In this document: positions 1 through 9,518 of the stretch, piece by piece
Layout of the letters: each line of letters begins with the position of its first letter
Numbering within the stretch: the stretch's first letter is position 1
From: Breznakibacter sp047600785
Lineage (GTDB): Bacteria > Bacteroidota > Bacteroidia > Bacteroidales > Marinilabiliaceae
Reading direction: 5' to 3'
DNA: 64,000 nucleotides
Assembly (NCBI GenBank): GCA_047600785.1
Contig: JASGKH010000002.1
Span: 3,472,001-3,536,000 of the forward strand
Made by a program: the position numbers and the translations under genes
The notes under the pieces: generated by a model
Told to the model about the DNA's origin: nothing
Database searches by the model: none
Seen by the model: the letters and a program-made list of their open reading frames with translations, nothing else

Positions 1-979
1 AGCCATAATGGCCGAATCTGTCGGCTTAATGTCAAACCCGGCGGCTTGTATTTTTGCTTTAAACCAAGCGGCATTATCCATCAACTTGTCGCGCAAGCGA
101 GTGGTTTCGGCCAACATATGGAACACTTTCGAGGGAGGCGCCAACAATGGCCGGCGCCAACGAATTGGAGAACAAATACGGACGCGAACGTTGCCTTAAC
201 ATATCGATGATTTCTTTTCTGCCGGTGGTGTACCCCCCCATGGCACCCCCCAATGCTTTGCCCAAAGTACCGGTGATAATGTCTACCTTGTCGGCGACAC
301 GATGGTATTCGGGAGTACCGCGCCCCGTTTTACCGATGAAGCCGGCAGCATGGCTATCGTCGACCATTACCAGTGCATTGTATTTCTCGGACAGCGCACA
401 GATTACGTCCAGCTTGGCTATATCGCCATCCATTGAAAATACCCCGTCGGTGACCACAATGCGAAAACGCTGTTCTTGTGCCGATATAAGTTTCTCTTCC
501 AAATCGGCCATGTCGGCATGTTTGTAACGATAACGCACACTCTTACAAAGCCTGACGCCGTCGATAATGGATGCGTGGTTCAATTCATCGGAGATGATGG
601 CATCCTCTTCGCTAAATAGCGGCTCGAACACGCCACCGTTGGCATCAAAAGCAGCCGCATATAAAATAGTATCTTCGGTACCAAAAAATTTGGCAACGGT
701 TTGTTCCAGTTCTTTATGAATGTCCTGGGTCCCGCAAATGAACCGTACCGATGACATGCCGTATCCGCGGCACGACATGACTTTCTGCGCAGCTTCAACC
801 ACACGGGGATGCCCCGATAAGCCCAAATAGTTGTTGGCACAAAAATTAAGGACGGTTTTTCCGTTTACAGTAATCTCAGCATTCTGCGCCGAAGTGATCA
901 CGCGTTCATTTTTATACAAACCCGATTCGCGAATGGTATCAAGTTCTTTTTGAAGGTGGTTTTTAAATTGGCCGTACAT
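1..979 (-). pseudogene. kbl: 2-amino-3-ketobutyrate CoA ligase (glycine C-acetyltransferase), frameshifted and cut by the window edge
   Basis: This PLP enzyme cleaves 2-amino-3-ketobutyrate with CoA to give glycine and acetyl-CoA in threonine breakdown. From the ATG at 977-979 the protein follows Kbl closely: the NNYLGLSGHP segment, FDANGGVFE, the NHASIIDG and VDDSHAAG motifs, and the PLP-lysine motif TLGKALGG. The frame then hits a stop at 74-76, giving only 301 residues against about 395 for the family. The alternative minus frame from about base 130 down to base 1 continues with good Kbl-like sequence (KVFHMLAETTRLRDKL and onward). There is therefore one extra base near 128-136, in the run read as TCCCTCGAAAGTG on the minus strand. 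It may be a true pseudogene or a sequencing error. The gene continues beyond the left edge. Confidence 0.9.
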
Positions 980-1004
980 GGGTTACATTTTTTTCTTAAT
1001 CCAT

Positions 1005-1012
1005 CAAATTTA
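1005..1012 (-). promoter_or_regulatory. candidate -7 box for kbl
   Basis: The minus strand reads TAAATTTG, matching the Bacteroidota -7 consensus TAnnTTTG, 25 nt upstream of the kbl ATG. I see no good TTTG -33 element at the expected distance, so support is moderate. Confidence 0.35.
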
Positions 1013-1501
1013 AACGCATTTCATTTGTCTAAAAAATGATGGGTTGCATTATTTTATGCGAATCTGCCGGTATTTATCCAACTCGCAAAACCTTTTCCCC
1101 ATTTCTTGCCGTAAAAATTTTTTCTTTCGGCACAAAATCGTCATCGGCATAAATGTCGACTTTCTTTTAATGAATTGACGTGAACCCCACATCCAGACAC
1201 CATCTTGTCCAACTTACCGAATGAGGGAAGAAGTTCTGTGTCAGACGGATAACTTAGACCACAAAGATCTCTCTTTTTTCTGGCCTTTCGTCTGCTCGTT
1301 TTTTAATGGTAAAGCTCCTGCCCGATCATATTTTACATCGAACCGATGCCCCATTAAGCACTTCGGACGGGCAGACTGCACCACGAGCCAATCTTTGGCT
1401 TTACCGAATAAGCCGTTGAAAGCCGACAATGCACCTGATACGAACATCACCTCCTTTAAATAACTGCATACAGAATAGTGTTCGGATTGCACAAAGTGCC
1501 C

Positions 1502-1509
1502 TATATTTG
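1502..1509 (+). promoter_or_regulatory. candidate -7 box for the gene at 1538
   Basis: TATATTTG matches TAnnTTTG exactly and sits 28 nt before the ATG at 1538. It supports that ATG over the upstream in-frame GTG at 1478, which would lie upstream of transcription start. No clear -33 element. Confidence 0.4.
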
Positions 1510-1537
1510 CAAACATCTCCATAACAGCAAACAGGCA

Positions 1538-4192
1538 ATGTTCAGGAAAGTTGTTTTGATCGTGGTTTCACTGCTTCTTTTGGTCACGGTGGTTTTTATT
1601 GCCATACGTTTCCAAAATCTGAAGCAATTTGATCCAAACCAGGCATTAAAAGCCGTCTCGCCCAATGCAGCGGCAGTAATTCTGAGCCATCGCATCCCCG
1701 CTACATTGCAAGCAATGGCAGATGCCGATAGCTTGTTGAAAGACTTGGAGTGGACGGCATTGATCAGCGACCTAAAATCACAAATAGAGTTTTTTCGTTC
1801 CTTGCCCTTCACCGACCCGGGCGGCGAAGAGCTTTTCTCCGACAGACCCTGTGCCATAAGTATCCTTCCGAACGGAGATAGTTTGGCTTACACCTATTAC
1901 TTTGCATTTTTCGATGTGGCTTCCCAGAAAAAATTTTCGAAATGGATGAAAAGTGTTGGAGAAAAGGACGGAAGCGACATGTACATATTAAAACCCGCGC
2001 GTTCCGCTTCCCCCTTTTTCTCAGGGATAAAAGACGGTGTTCTTGTGGTTAGCCGCCAAAAAGAGAATGTATCTGAAGCCTTCGTACAACTAAGAAACGG
2101 CTCTGGCATCTTGTCCGATCCCGAATTTGTGGCAGTCGAAAGAACCGTATCCAAAGAGTCGACGGCCAGTTTGTTCATCAACCTCGAACAATTCACCTCC
2201 GTACTTTCCGGCACTCTTGACCCGGCAAAGTACCAGGTCGATTTTAAAAAATTTGGCAACTGGGCCGCTCTCGACATTGATTTAAAATCCAGATCGATGG
2301 GTATTGCCGGCCTTATTTCGATAGGGAAAACCGACGAAAACGTTTTTGGAAGTCTTTTTGCGCAAATAGAACCGACTCCTTCGAATCTCATGAACAGTTT
2401 GCCCTCGGGAACGGTTATGGCTTCGTGCTTTAATTTTGGTTCCGACAGAACGCTGATCAAACAAAACGTAGCCCGGTATATATCGAAACTGGGATACCGT
2501 CCGCTCAACGACTCAATTGGTGCCTTGTTTTACGGAGCCGTCTGCTTGGCCGACATTTCGAACAAAGGATCCGTCGACAGGATCCTAACTCTCGGGACAG
2601 AAGGACAATCAAAAGCCATGGAGCAAATAAAAGATTTTCTTTATGGTTCGCTTATCGACCCGTTAATTCCTGATACCCACTACGAACCCAATGAAAATGT
2701 CAAAATACCTATTTATAAAAATTTGGCCGACTCTATGCTTTCCGGAAGTCTTGGCTTTTTATTCAAGCAGGTCCCCGACAAATACTTTTCGTTCTTTGAA
2801 AACCAAATTGTGTTCGCCGATTCAGTGGCTCCCATCACAAGGTTCCTGTATCAACGAATATTAGACAAGACACTATTAAACAACCCATTATATAAATCAT
2901 TTTCATCCACTTTCCCAACAAATTCCCATTTCAATTTCTTTGTTTCCCCCAAATACCTTCCCACATTACTTACCCACAAACTTAAGCCCAAAGCCCAAAA
3001 CATTTTGCATGGATCGGCCGGCAAGCTTGCGAATTTTTATGGTTTTGGCCTCCAACTCACACTGACCGACAATAACATACTTGTATCGAACAACCTTTTT
3101 TACACCCCAAACTACAAGCAAGATCCCGTCACTGTATGGCAAAGCAAACTCGACACTTCCATGCTTATGAAACCGCTGTTGGTATTTAATCCCAAAACCA
3201 GGCAACGGGATATGTTGGTGCAAGATTTGTCGAACAAGATTTATTTGATAAGTTCATTAGGCGTTATCTCTTGGGTGAGAAAGATCGATGCCCGGATTAT
3301 TGGTGAGATCCAATTCATCGATTTTTATAAAAACGGAAAAACACAATTCGCATTCACCGCAGGCGATAAAATCCATGTTATTGATTTCAACGGCAACAAT
3401 GTGGGCAGCTTCCCGGTACAGTTACCTTGCAATGCCACAAACCCTTTGGCGGTATTCGATTATGAGAAAGACAACAATTTGAGATTTGTGGTCGCCTGCT
3501 CCGATAAATCGGTAAGAGTATTCGACAAACAAGGAAACAGACTTCCCGACTGGAAATTTCCAGGTTCCGAAACCGAGGTTAGCCTGCCTGTGCAACACTT
3601 CAGGATAGGTGACAAGGATTTTATTGTCGTCACGGACAATAACCGCTTTTATTTTTTGGACAGAAAAGGTGGGGAACGCACATCAGTGGGAAGCATCCCC
3701 CCTCCTATTTCACCGTTGGCCATGATTTCGGAAAATGGGACGTTCATCTCCATGTCGGCCAAGGGACAACTCCTGACCATTAATTTATCCGGGAAAAGGA
3801 CCTCCCAAACCAATACACAACTTGTCCCCCACGGAATGTGTACGGTAAAACCGTTTGAAAATGCAAAAAAAACAATGTTGTACGGCGACGAAAATTCCAT
3901 TGCTCTCGTAACCCAGGACGGATCGGTTGTTTGGCAAAAAAAATTTGATGAGGGATTAACGTCGATGCCTGATATTTACGCATTCCCCAACGGCCAGCGG
4001 AAAGTGGGCGTGACCACAAAAAGCAACCAAATATGTCTTTTTAATGCCGACGGAAGTTTGTTCCCCGGTTTTCCAATGGTTGGTATGTCACGCTTTTCAA
4101 TCGGCTACATGAACAACAACGCAGAAAACTTCAATCTCATCGTTGGAGGCAAAGATCTCTTCTTGTACAATTACGAAATACAGATTCAATAG
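1538..4192 (+). CDS. membrane-anchored protein with C-terminal beta-propeller-like repeats, function unknown
   Basis: An 884-residue protein I cannot assign to a named family. The ATG at 1538 was chosen because it starts directly with a signal anchor (residues about 3-25: FRKVVLIVVSLLLLVTVVFI) and follows a promoter-like box; an in-frame GTG at 1478 would add 20 unlikely residues. Residues about 40-510 form a large extracytoplasmic region. Residues about 520-884 carry spaced repeats such as VRVFDKQGNRLPDW, FLDRKGG, TINLSGKR, VTQDGSVVWQKK and CLFNADGSLFPGFP, typical of PQQ/WD-like beta-propeller blades. The 3' end overlaps the convergent DUF2797 gene by 7 bp. It could be an envelope scaffold or sensor; this is inference. 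Confidence 0.75.
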   Translation: MFRKVVLIVVSLLLLVTVVFIAIRFQNLKQFDPNQALKAVSPNAAAVILSHRIPATLQAMADADSLLKDLEWTALISDLKSQIEFFRSLPFTDPGGEELFSDRPCAISILPNGDSLAYTYYFAFFDVASQKKFSKWMKSVGEKDGSDMYILKPARSASPFFSGIKDGVLVVSRQKENVSEAFVQLRNGSGILSDPEFVAVERTVSKESTASLFINLEQFTSVLSGTLDPAKYQVDFKKFGNWAALDIDLKSRSMGIAGLISIGKTDENVFGSLFAQIEPTPSNLMNSLPSGTVMASCFNFGSDRTLIKQNVARYISKLGYRPLNDSIGALFYGAVCLADISNKGSVDRILTLGTEGQSKAMEQIKDFLYGSLIDPLIPDTHYEPNENVKIPIYKNLADSMLSGSLGFLFKQVPDKYFSFFENQIVFADSVAPITRFLYQRILDKTLLNNPLYKSFSSTFPTNSHFNFFVSPKYLPTLLTHKLKPKAQNILHGSAGKLANFYGFGLQLTLTDNNILVSNNLFYTPNYKQDPVTVWQSKLDTSMLMKPLLVFNPKTRQRDMLVQDLSNKIYLISSLGVISWVRKIDARIIGEIQFIDFYKNGKTQFAFTAGDKIHVIDFNGNNVGSFPVQLPCNATNPLAVFDYEKDNNLRFVVACSDKSVRVFDKQGNRLPDWKFPGSETEVSLPVQHFRIGDKDFIVVTDNNRFYFLDRKGGERTSVGSIPPPISPLAMISENGTFISMSAKGQLLTINLSGKRTSQTNTQLVPHGMCTVKPFENAKKTMLYGDENSIALVTQDGSVVWQKKFDEGLTSMPDIYAFPNGQRKVGVTTKSNQICLFNADGSLFPGFPMVGMSRFSIGYMNNNAENFNLIVGGKDLFLYNYEIQIQ

Positions 4193-4986
4193 GCCAAGTC
4201 CACTCCGTAACCCGTATGTTTACGTACATTTAACGCGTACAAGTGATCGAATACCAAATACTGTCCTTTGATGCCGGTAAGCGTGCCCGACACCGATTTT
4301 TGTTTATCGAAACCAAGCGATGCCACTTTCTGTCCGACTTCGCCAATCGGATAGCGGATATAGGTGACCTCATCGCTATCGGCTGCAAATCGGCTTAATG
4401 CTGGTGGCAATAAGGACAATGCCTTATGCTTTTCCTCCACAAGGTTCACCGGGTCATGTACACGATTCACCAACATTTGCTGCCAATTGGTCTTATCGGA
4501 ATAATGCTGTTTCAAAAATACTTCGATAACACCTGCCATATGCCTGTTGGGCACAAATGCCAGTCGGATGGCCTGTGAGGCTCCCTGATCGATCCAACGG
4601 GTCGGGACTTGCGTTTGGCGCGTTACCCCCACTTTTACGTGGCTCGACCACGCGAGATAGACGATATGTGGTGTAAGGCAATGTCCTTTTGACCACTCCA
4701 TATCGCGCGATATGCCTAAATGCGCCTTGCACTTTTCGGGATTCATAATGCATTCGCTGGCCAATGGCGATGCCTGAAGACACGGGAAACAAAAGCCCTG
4801 CCCGTACGCTTTATAAATAACCTTTCCACAACCAACACACCGGATCTTCCCATTGAAAGAAAGTTCGATGCGCTGCCCGAGCAGATTGTTCATGTCGGTC
4901 AACGAATCATCCAGCTTCAGGGCATATTGCACCGTCCCGTTACGGAGTTCGGTCTCCATCTTATCCAAATATCCTTGTGCCTCCAT
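4186..4986 (-). CDS. DUF2797 family protein
   Basis: 266 residues. The family has no established function that I can name. The sequence carries the typical middle segment KVGVTRQTQVPTRWIDQGA (about residues 117-135), which resembles a GIY-YIG-type arrangement, and an N-terminal cysteine set (CVGCGK ... CFPC) followed by C and CKAH, suggesting bound metal. It starts 5 bp after the U32 protein gene stop and is probably its operon partner; its 3' end overlaps the convergent 884-residue gene. Confidence 0.8.
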   Translation of the reverse strand: MEAQGYLDKMETELRNGTVQYALKLDDSLTDMNNLLGQRIELSFNGKIRCVGCGKVIYKAYGQGFCFPCLQASPLASECIMNPEKCKAHLGISRDMEWSKGHCLTPHIVYLAWSSHVKVGVTRQTQVPTRWIDQGASQAIRLAFVPNRHMAGVIEVFLKQHYSDKTNWQQMLVNRVHDPVNLVEEKHKALSLLPPALSRFAADSDEVTYIRYPIGEVGQKVASLGFDKQKSVSGTLTGIKGQYLVFDHLYALNVRKHTGYGVDLAY

Positions 4987-4991
4987 TCAAT

Positions 4992-6239
4992 TTACTCTTT
5001 GGTATCCACCACCTTAAATAGCTTATCGGAACGACGTACCTTGTCGGGCACAGCAATGGAAAACCTGGTTCCTTTCTCTACCTTCTCTACAGCTACCAAA
5101 TCGACCCTGATTTCATCTACCGTCATGTGGAACACGCCCGTGGTCGGACCGGTCACCATAATTTCCTCCCCCACTTTCAACGATTGGGTTTCCAGCAGGA
5201 ATTCGGCGACACCAATGTTGGGAAAATAATTGGTTCCTTTACCGATGTATATTTTTCTCTTCGAAGCTTTGTTCCCATAGCTTTGGGTCCATTCGCCCAT
5301 GGTTTGCCCCAAATAATAGCCATCCCAAAAACCACGGTTGAATACCGTGGCCAGACGGTGGTCCCATTGTGCCACCTTTTCCGTACCAAAAGTTCCATTG
5401 ACCACGGCATCTACAGCTTCATTGTAACATTCGACCACTGTTTTCACATAGTCGGCCGAACGGGCACGCCCTTCTATTTTCAACACCCGTACGCCGGCCT
5501 GTAACATCTGATCGAGAAAGCCAATGGTTTTCAAATCCTTAGGTGACATGATATACTCATTATCGATTTCCAATTCATGGCCAGTCTCCTTGTCCATAAC
5601 CACATATGAACGGCGACACATTTGAAGGCACCCGCCCCTGTTAGCCGATTTGTTGTACTGGTGTAAGCTCAGATAGCATTTGCCCGACACGGCCATACAC
5701 AATGCGCCGTGCACAAACATCTCAATGCGAACCAGCTGGCCATTGGGTCCTTTTATCTGATCCGTTTCTATAGCCTTATGGATCTTCCCGACCTGTTCCA
5801 TGTTCAGTTCGCGGGCAAGCACCACCACATCGGCATAGCGTGCGTAAAACTTGAGCGCCTCAATGTTCGAAATATTCACCTGAGTGGAAATATGCACTTC
5901 TACCCCAATGGAATTGGCATAGCTAATGGCTGCCTGGTCCGATGCGATAATAGCAGTAAGCCCCGATTCCCTGGCCGCATCAATAATGGCGCGCATCACG
6001 GAAAGATCGTCATCGTACAATACGGTATTGACCGTCAGATACGTTTTAATGCCATGTACATTCGCAATGCGTACGATTTCGTGCAAATCGGCAATGGTAA
6101 AATTGGCCGACGACTTGGCCCGCATATTAAGTTGCTCAACCCCAAAATAGACCGATTGGGTCCCTCCCTGAATGGCTGCCATCAGTGATTCGTACGAACC
6201 GACAGGGGCCATTATCTCTATATCTTCCCTTCTGAGCAT
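4992..6239 (-). CDS. peptidase U32 family protein (TrhP/YegQ-like)
   Basis: 415 residues. U32 proteins of the YegQ/TrhP group take part in 5-hydroxyuridine formation at the tRNA wobble position, while other members have been called collagenases. The N-terminus EIMAPVGSYESLMAAIQGG and the central signature FVHGALCMAVSGKCYLS followed by ANRGGCLQMCRR are diagnostic, including the conserved cysteines that could hold an iron-sulfur cluster. The C-terminal part (about 310-415) is a small beta domain. The gene lies 9 bp downstream of the GT4-GT9 fusion gene and 5 bp upstream of DUF2797, so the three are probably co-transcribed. The tRNA role is by family similarity only. Confidence 0.85.
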   Translation of the reverse strand: MLRREDIEIMAPVGSYESLMAAIQGGTQSVYFGVEQLNMRAKSSANFTIADLHEIVRIANVHGIKTYLTVNTVLYDDDLSVMRAIIDAARESGLTAIIASDQAAISYANSIGVEVHISTQVNISNIEALKFYARYADVVVLARELNMEQVGKIHKAIETDQIKGPNGQLVRIEMFVHGALCMAVSGKCYLSLHQYNKSANRGGCLQMCRRSYVVMDKETGHELEIDNEYIMSPKDLKTIGFLDQMLQAGVRVLKIEGRARSADYVKTVVECYNEAVDAVVNGTFGTEKVAQWDHRLATVFNRGFWDGYYLGQTMGEWTQSYGNKASKRKIYIGKGTNYFPNIGVAEFLLETQSLKVGEEIMVTGPTTGVFHMTVDEIRVDLVAVEKVEKGTRFSIAVPDKVRRSDKLFKVVDTKE

Positions 6240-6248
6240 ATCGAATTG

Positions 6249-8342
6249 TTAGTGAGGTATAAAATCAATGGTTTTCAATATTTTATCAATCGTAATATCT
6301 CCGCATTTAAAATGACCTTGGGGACAAGTCCTTTTGCCATGCAACCCGCACGGGCGACAATCCAGCTGATGGTCTGACTCAATAACCTGTGAATCATCGG
6401 AAAGTGGTGTATACCCAAATGCAGGCACGGTACTGCAAAACAATGCCCTCACCGGGGCGTTCATTGCCGAACAAATATGCAATGGCGCTGAATCGTTGAC
6501 AAAATTCATTTTTGCTCCAGCCATCAATGCTGCCGATTTCAAAAACGACAATTGCCCCGCTTTGTTCACCACTTTCGGGTGCAAAGTCTTTTCTGCTATC
6601 TGCCCGCAAACTTGGGCATCTCCTTTGCCTCCAAGCAAGAACACGGAGTATTGATGAGGTAACCGGTCGATAAGCAAAATCCAATTTTCAATTGGAAATT
6701 GCTTGGTAAACCAAACCGATGTGGGCGCCAGGCAAAAGTATTCCCCCTCACATTTCACTGCCTCAAAATCACTGTCCGATGGATAAAGTCTTGGCCTCAA
6801 AGCCAAATCTCCCGCCCAACGGGCAATAAGGGCCTGATTTCGGTCAACCTCATGCGACGCACGCGACATGGCATCCATATGGTGTTCTATGCGGTGCGAG
6901 AAAAAGCAGGACAATGGGTTTTTTGCAAAGCCGACAGTCGTCTTTGCTCCGGAAAGTACCGTAAGCAACCCTGTGGTAGAATAACGCTGTACATTCACAA
7001 CCAAATCATAGCGGTTGCTTCTGATCTTTTTGATCATTTTCAATAAGTTCCGGTATTTTCCGTCCGATTTGTCAAACACAAGTACCGAACGAAGCAAGGG
7101 ATGGTCAGCCAAAAGCCCGTCATTACCTTTACGTAATAAAAAATCAATCTGGCAACTGGGATACTGCTTTTTCAAACCTTCGACCAATGATGTGGCTAAA
7201 ATAACATCTCCGATAAATGCCGTTTGTATAATCAGACAACTAGCAATTTGCTTTTCTGCAAATTTGGCCTTCATGTAACTCTGCAAATGATTGACCATTA
7301 CATCTACAGAAAACTCGCTACTAATGCGTTGCAACGCATTTTCTGCCATTTCTAACCCATTCCCTTTGGAAAAAAAATCAATGATGCCTTTGGACAATGC
7401 GTGAGAATTGCCGCTTTCGACAACTATGCCGTCAACATTGGGCCTAATCAGCTCAGAAACCCCGTTCACCTGAGTCGAAAGAACCGGAACCCCGTTGGCC
7501 ATTGCTTCCATCACTACATTTGGCATTCCTTCGTAAAGCGACGAGAGAACAAAAAGATTTGCACCTTTAAACAATGGCGTAAGATCAGGCTGAAACCCCA
7601 ATAAGAAAAACCGTTGCGATAATCCTAAACGGGCAATCCGTGCCTGGATTTTCTTTTCCAATTTGCCTTGCCCCGCCACAAAGAAATACAAATCGGCGCA
7701 TTCCGTCACTGCTTCTTTAGCGGCATCCAGCAAATATTCAAATCCCTTCTGAGCAGAAAACCGACCTGCCGAAAGAATAATTTTCGGCTCTTTTACCGAT
7801 TTCGGGATATACTGACGATAATCGAACGGTTCAATTTTTGTCGACGGGATTTCTACCCCGTTGTACAACACCTTTACAAATGAACTGTCCCACCAACCGT
7901 AACTGTCATATTCATTTTTTATAGTGTCGGTATTGGTGATTATCCCATCACAAAAACGTTTATAGGTAAACCTGTACTTTAAAGAAGGCCCTATCAATTT
8001 TACTCCTTGACGGCTGATTACCAAAGGGTATCCAATAAGACAACGGATTGCGCCAGCCACTCTGACATCTCGGTTTTGGCAAGCGATGATCACATCCAGG
8101 GGATGTGTTTTTGCAAATCTGAACAATTGGATTGCTCCCGTCAAACTAATATCTGAATGTATGTCAACAGCAACAAACTCGACTCCCCTATCGGTCGCCC
8201 TTTGTTGGAGTACGGAATTACGCACTCCCCCGATGTATACTTGATGTCCTTTGTCTTGCAAGCCACTTGCGGCCAACAACATCCATTTTTCACCGCCGCC
8301 CCATTTATTTCGACCTATGGAATTCAATATCAATATTCTCAC
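6249..8342 (-). CDS. glycosyltransferase fusion: GT4 domain followed by GT9 (heptosyltransferase-like) domain
   Basis: Two complete transferase modules lie in one frame. Residues 1-355 are a GT-B family 4 glycosyltransferase: the RNKWGGGEKW start, AGRFSAQKGFEYLLDAA, and the donor-site helix SSLYEGMPNVVMEAMANG. Residues about 365-697 are a family 9 ADP-heptose:LPS transferase: LIIQTAFIGDVILATSLVEG, the LLGGKGD loop, the NDSAPLHICSAMNAPVRALF acceptor region and a C-terminal CRPCGLHGKRTCPQGHFKC segment. I chose the GTG at 8342 because it gives MRILILNSIG, matching the start of the neighbouring GT4; an in-frame TTG at 8387 would add 15 residues. The product likely adds two sugars, one of them possibly heptose, in LPS core assembly at the inner face of the inner membrane. 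Confidence 0.85.
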   Translation of the reverse strand: MRILILNSIGRNKWGGGEKWMLLAASGLQDKGHQVYIGGVRNSVLQQRATDRGVEFVAVDIHSDISLTGAIQLFRFAKTHPLDVIIACQNRDVRVAGAIRCLIGYPLVISRQGVKLIGPSLKYRFTYKRFCDGIITNTDTIKNEYDSYGWWDSSFVKVLYNGVEIPSTKIEPFDYRQYIPKSVKEPKIILSAGRFSAQKGFEYLLDAAKEAVTECADLYFFVAGQGKLEKKIQARIARLGLSQRFFLLGFQPDLTPLFKGANLFVLSSLYEGMPNVVMEAMANGVPVLSTQVNGVSELIRPNVDGIVVESGNSHALSKGIIDFFSKGNGLEMAENALQRISSEFSVDVMVNHLQSYMKAKFAEKQIASCLIIQTAFIGDVILATSLVEGLKKQYPSCQIDFLLRKGNDGLLADHPLLRSVLVFDKSDGKYRNLLKMIKKIRSNRYDLVVNVQRYSTTGLLTVLSGAKTTVGFAKNPLSCFFSHRIEHHMDAMSRASHEVDRNQALIARWAGDLALRPRLYPSDSDFEAVKCEGEYFCLAPTSVWFTKQFPIENWILLIDRLPHQYSVFLLGGKGDAQVCGQIAEKTLHPKVVNKAGQLSFLKSAALMAGAKMNFVNDSAPLHICSAMNAPVRALFCSTVPAFGYTPLSDDSQVIESDHQLDCRPCGLHGKRTCPQGHFKCGDITIDKILKTIDFIPH

Positions 8343-8520
8343 TTCTCTTTTTTTTGCTGAATTGTGGGTTTCTCCATAAATTACCAACGAACGTGGAAAC
8401 TAAAAAGGGTAACAAAATAACGACAATAATTTGTAACAGAAACATTCCTTAACTCAAAAACGGTGTATTCACGCACAAAGATGAGGTGGTTTTTATTTCT
8501 GGCTGTATGCACAATATACT

Positions 8521-8528
8521 TATCTTTG
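8521..8528 (+). promoter_or_regulatory. candidate -7 box for hldD
   Basis: TATCTTTG matches TAnnTTTG, 24 nt before the hldD ATG. A TTTC at 8496-8499 sits about 21 nt upstream as a one-mismatch -33 element. Confidence 0.45.
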
Positions 8529-8552
8529 CCAACTACATAAAATATCTGGGCT

Positions 8553-9491
8553 ATGATCATCGTGACAGGCGGGGCCGGCTTTATCGGCAGTAATTTGGTA
8601 AAGTCGCTCAATGACAAAGGTATTGACGATATCTTAATTGTAGACAACCTTGCATCATCGCAAAAGTATCTGAACTTAAACCGGTTAAAATTTATCGATT
8701 ATGTCGATAAAACCGATTTTCTAGAAATCCTTCCAACATTGCAAAAAGTCGATACCATTTTCCATCAGGGAGCTTGCTCGTCCACAACTCAAACAGATGC
8801 CAATTACCTGATAAGAAACAATTATGAATATTCCAAGTCAATACTTCACTATTGCTTAGGGCACCAAATAGATTTCATTTACGCATCAAGCGCTTCGGTT
8901 TATGGAAACGGAGATAACGGGTTTACCGAAACACCTCGTTGTGAATATCCGTTGAACGCATATGCGTTTTCAAAATTCATTTTCGACAATTATGTAAGGC
9001 GCGTGGCATTATCATTGCCATTAAAAAGCCAAGTAGCTGGATTACGATATTTTAACGTGTTTGGTTATCAGGAAAACCACAAAGGCAGCATGGCGTCAGT
9101 CCCGTTCCACTTCTTTAACCAAGCCAAAGAAAATGGAAGAATAAAGGTCTTTGAAGGCAGTGAAAAATTTTTACGTGATTTCATTTTCATCGAAGATGTC
9201 ATGAAAGTGATCCTTTACATTTTCGAATCGGGCGAAAATGGGATTTTTAACTGCGGTACGGGCACGGCCCGTTCGTTTATGGATATGGCAAATATCTTTG
9301 TTTCGTTACATGGAAATTGTGCAATAGAAACAATACCGTTCCCAGAGCATCTAAAAGGCAAATACCAAACATTTACCCAAGCTGACACGAAGTCGTTGCA
9401 AGAAATTGGATTCTCGTTCCCTTTTTTGCCGCTTGAAGTTGGGATTGAAAAATATTTTAAGAATTTAACCCTTAACAACGGTTTTCTTTGA
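8553..9491 (+). CDS. hldD: ADP-L-glycero-D-manno-heptose 6-epimerase
   Basis: 312 residues, the usual length. HldD converts ADP-D-glycero-D-manno-heptose to the L-glycero form, the donor for LPS inner core heptosyltransferases, using bound NADP. The start IIVTGGAGFIGSNLVKSLND is the Rossmann dinucleotide motif. FHQGACSSTTQTDANY, the YASSASVYG serine region, the catalytic YxxxK (AYAFSKFIFD), RYFNVFGYQENHKGSMASV and KGKYQTFTQAD all match the HldD subfamily rather than generic NDP-sugar epimerases. It is divergent from the GT4-GT9 fusion gene and followed 27 bp later by a GT90 gene, placing it in the LPS core locus. Confidence 0.95.
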   Translation: MIIVTGGAGFIGSNLVKSLNDKGIDDILIVDNLASSQKYLNLNRLKFIDYVDKTDFLEILPTLQKVDTIFHQGACSSTTQTDANYLIRNNYEYSKSILHYCLGHQIDFIYASSASVYGNGDNGFTETPRCEYPLNAYAFSKFIFDNYVRRVALSLPLKSQVAGLRYFNVFGYQENHKGSMASVPFHFFNQAKENGRIKVFEGSEKFLRDFIFIEDVMKVILYIFESGENGIFNCGTGTARSFMDMANIFVSLHGNCAIETIPFPEHLKGKYQTFTQADTKSLQEIGFSFPFLPLEVGIEKYFKNLTLNNGFL

Positions 9492-9518
9492 TTTTGTCTA
9501 AGTTTTTACCGAAACAAA

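Larger units (their letters stand above)
980..1537. other. gene-free stretch between kbl and the next gene
   Basis: About 560 bp with no convincing gene. Short open frames run on both strands (for example 1221-1463 plus and 1241-1522 minus), but they overlap each other, lack start context and resemble no family. The stretch holds the divergent promoters of kbl and of the gene starting at 1538. I see no RNA gene or repeat in it. Confidence 0.6.

Noticed and set aside
1221..1522. Two short open frames on opposite strands (1221-1463 plus, 1241-1522 minus)
   Set aside because: They overlap each other, have no ribosome-binding or promoter context and resemble no family; the region holds the promoter of the gene at 1538.
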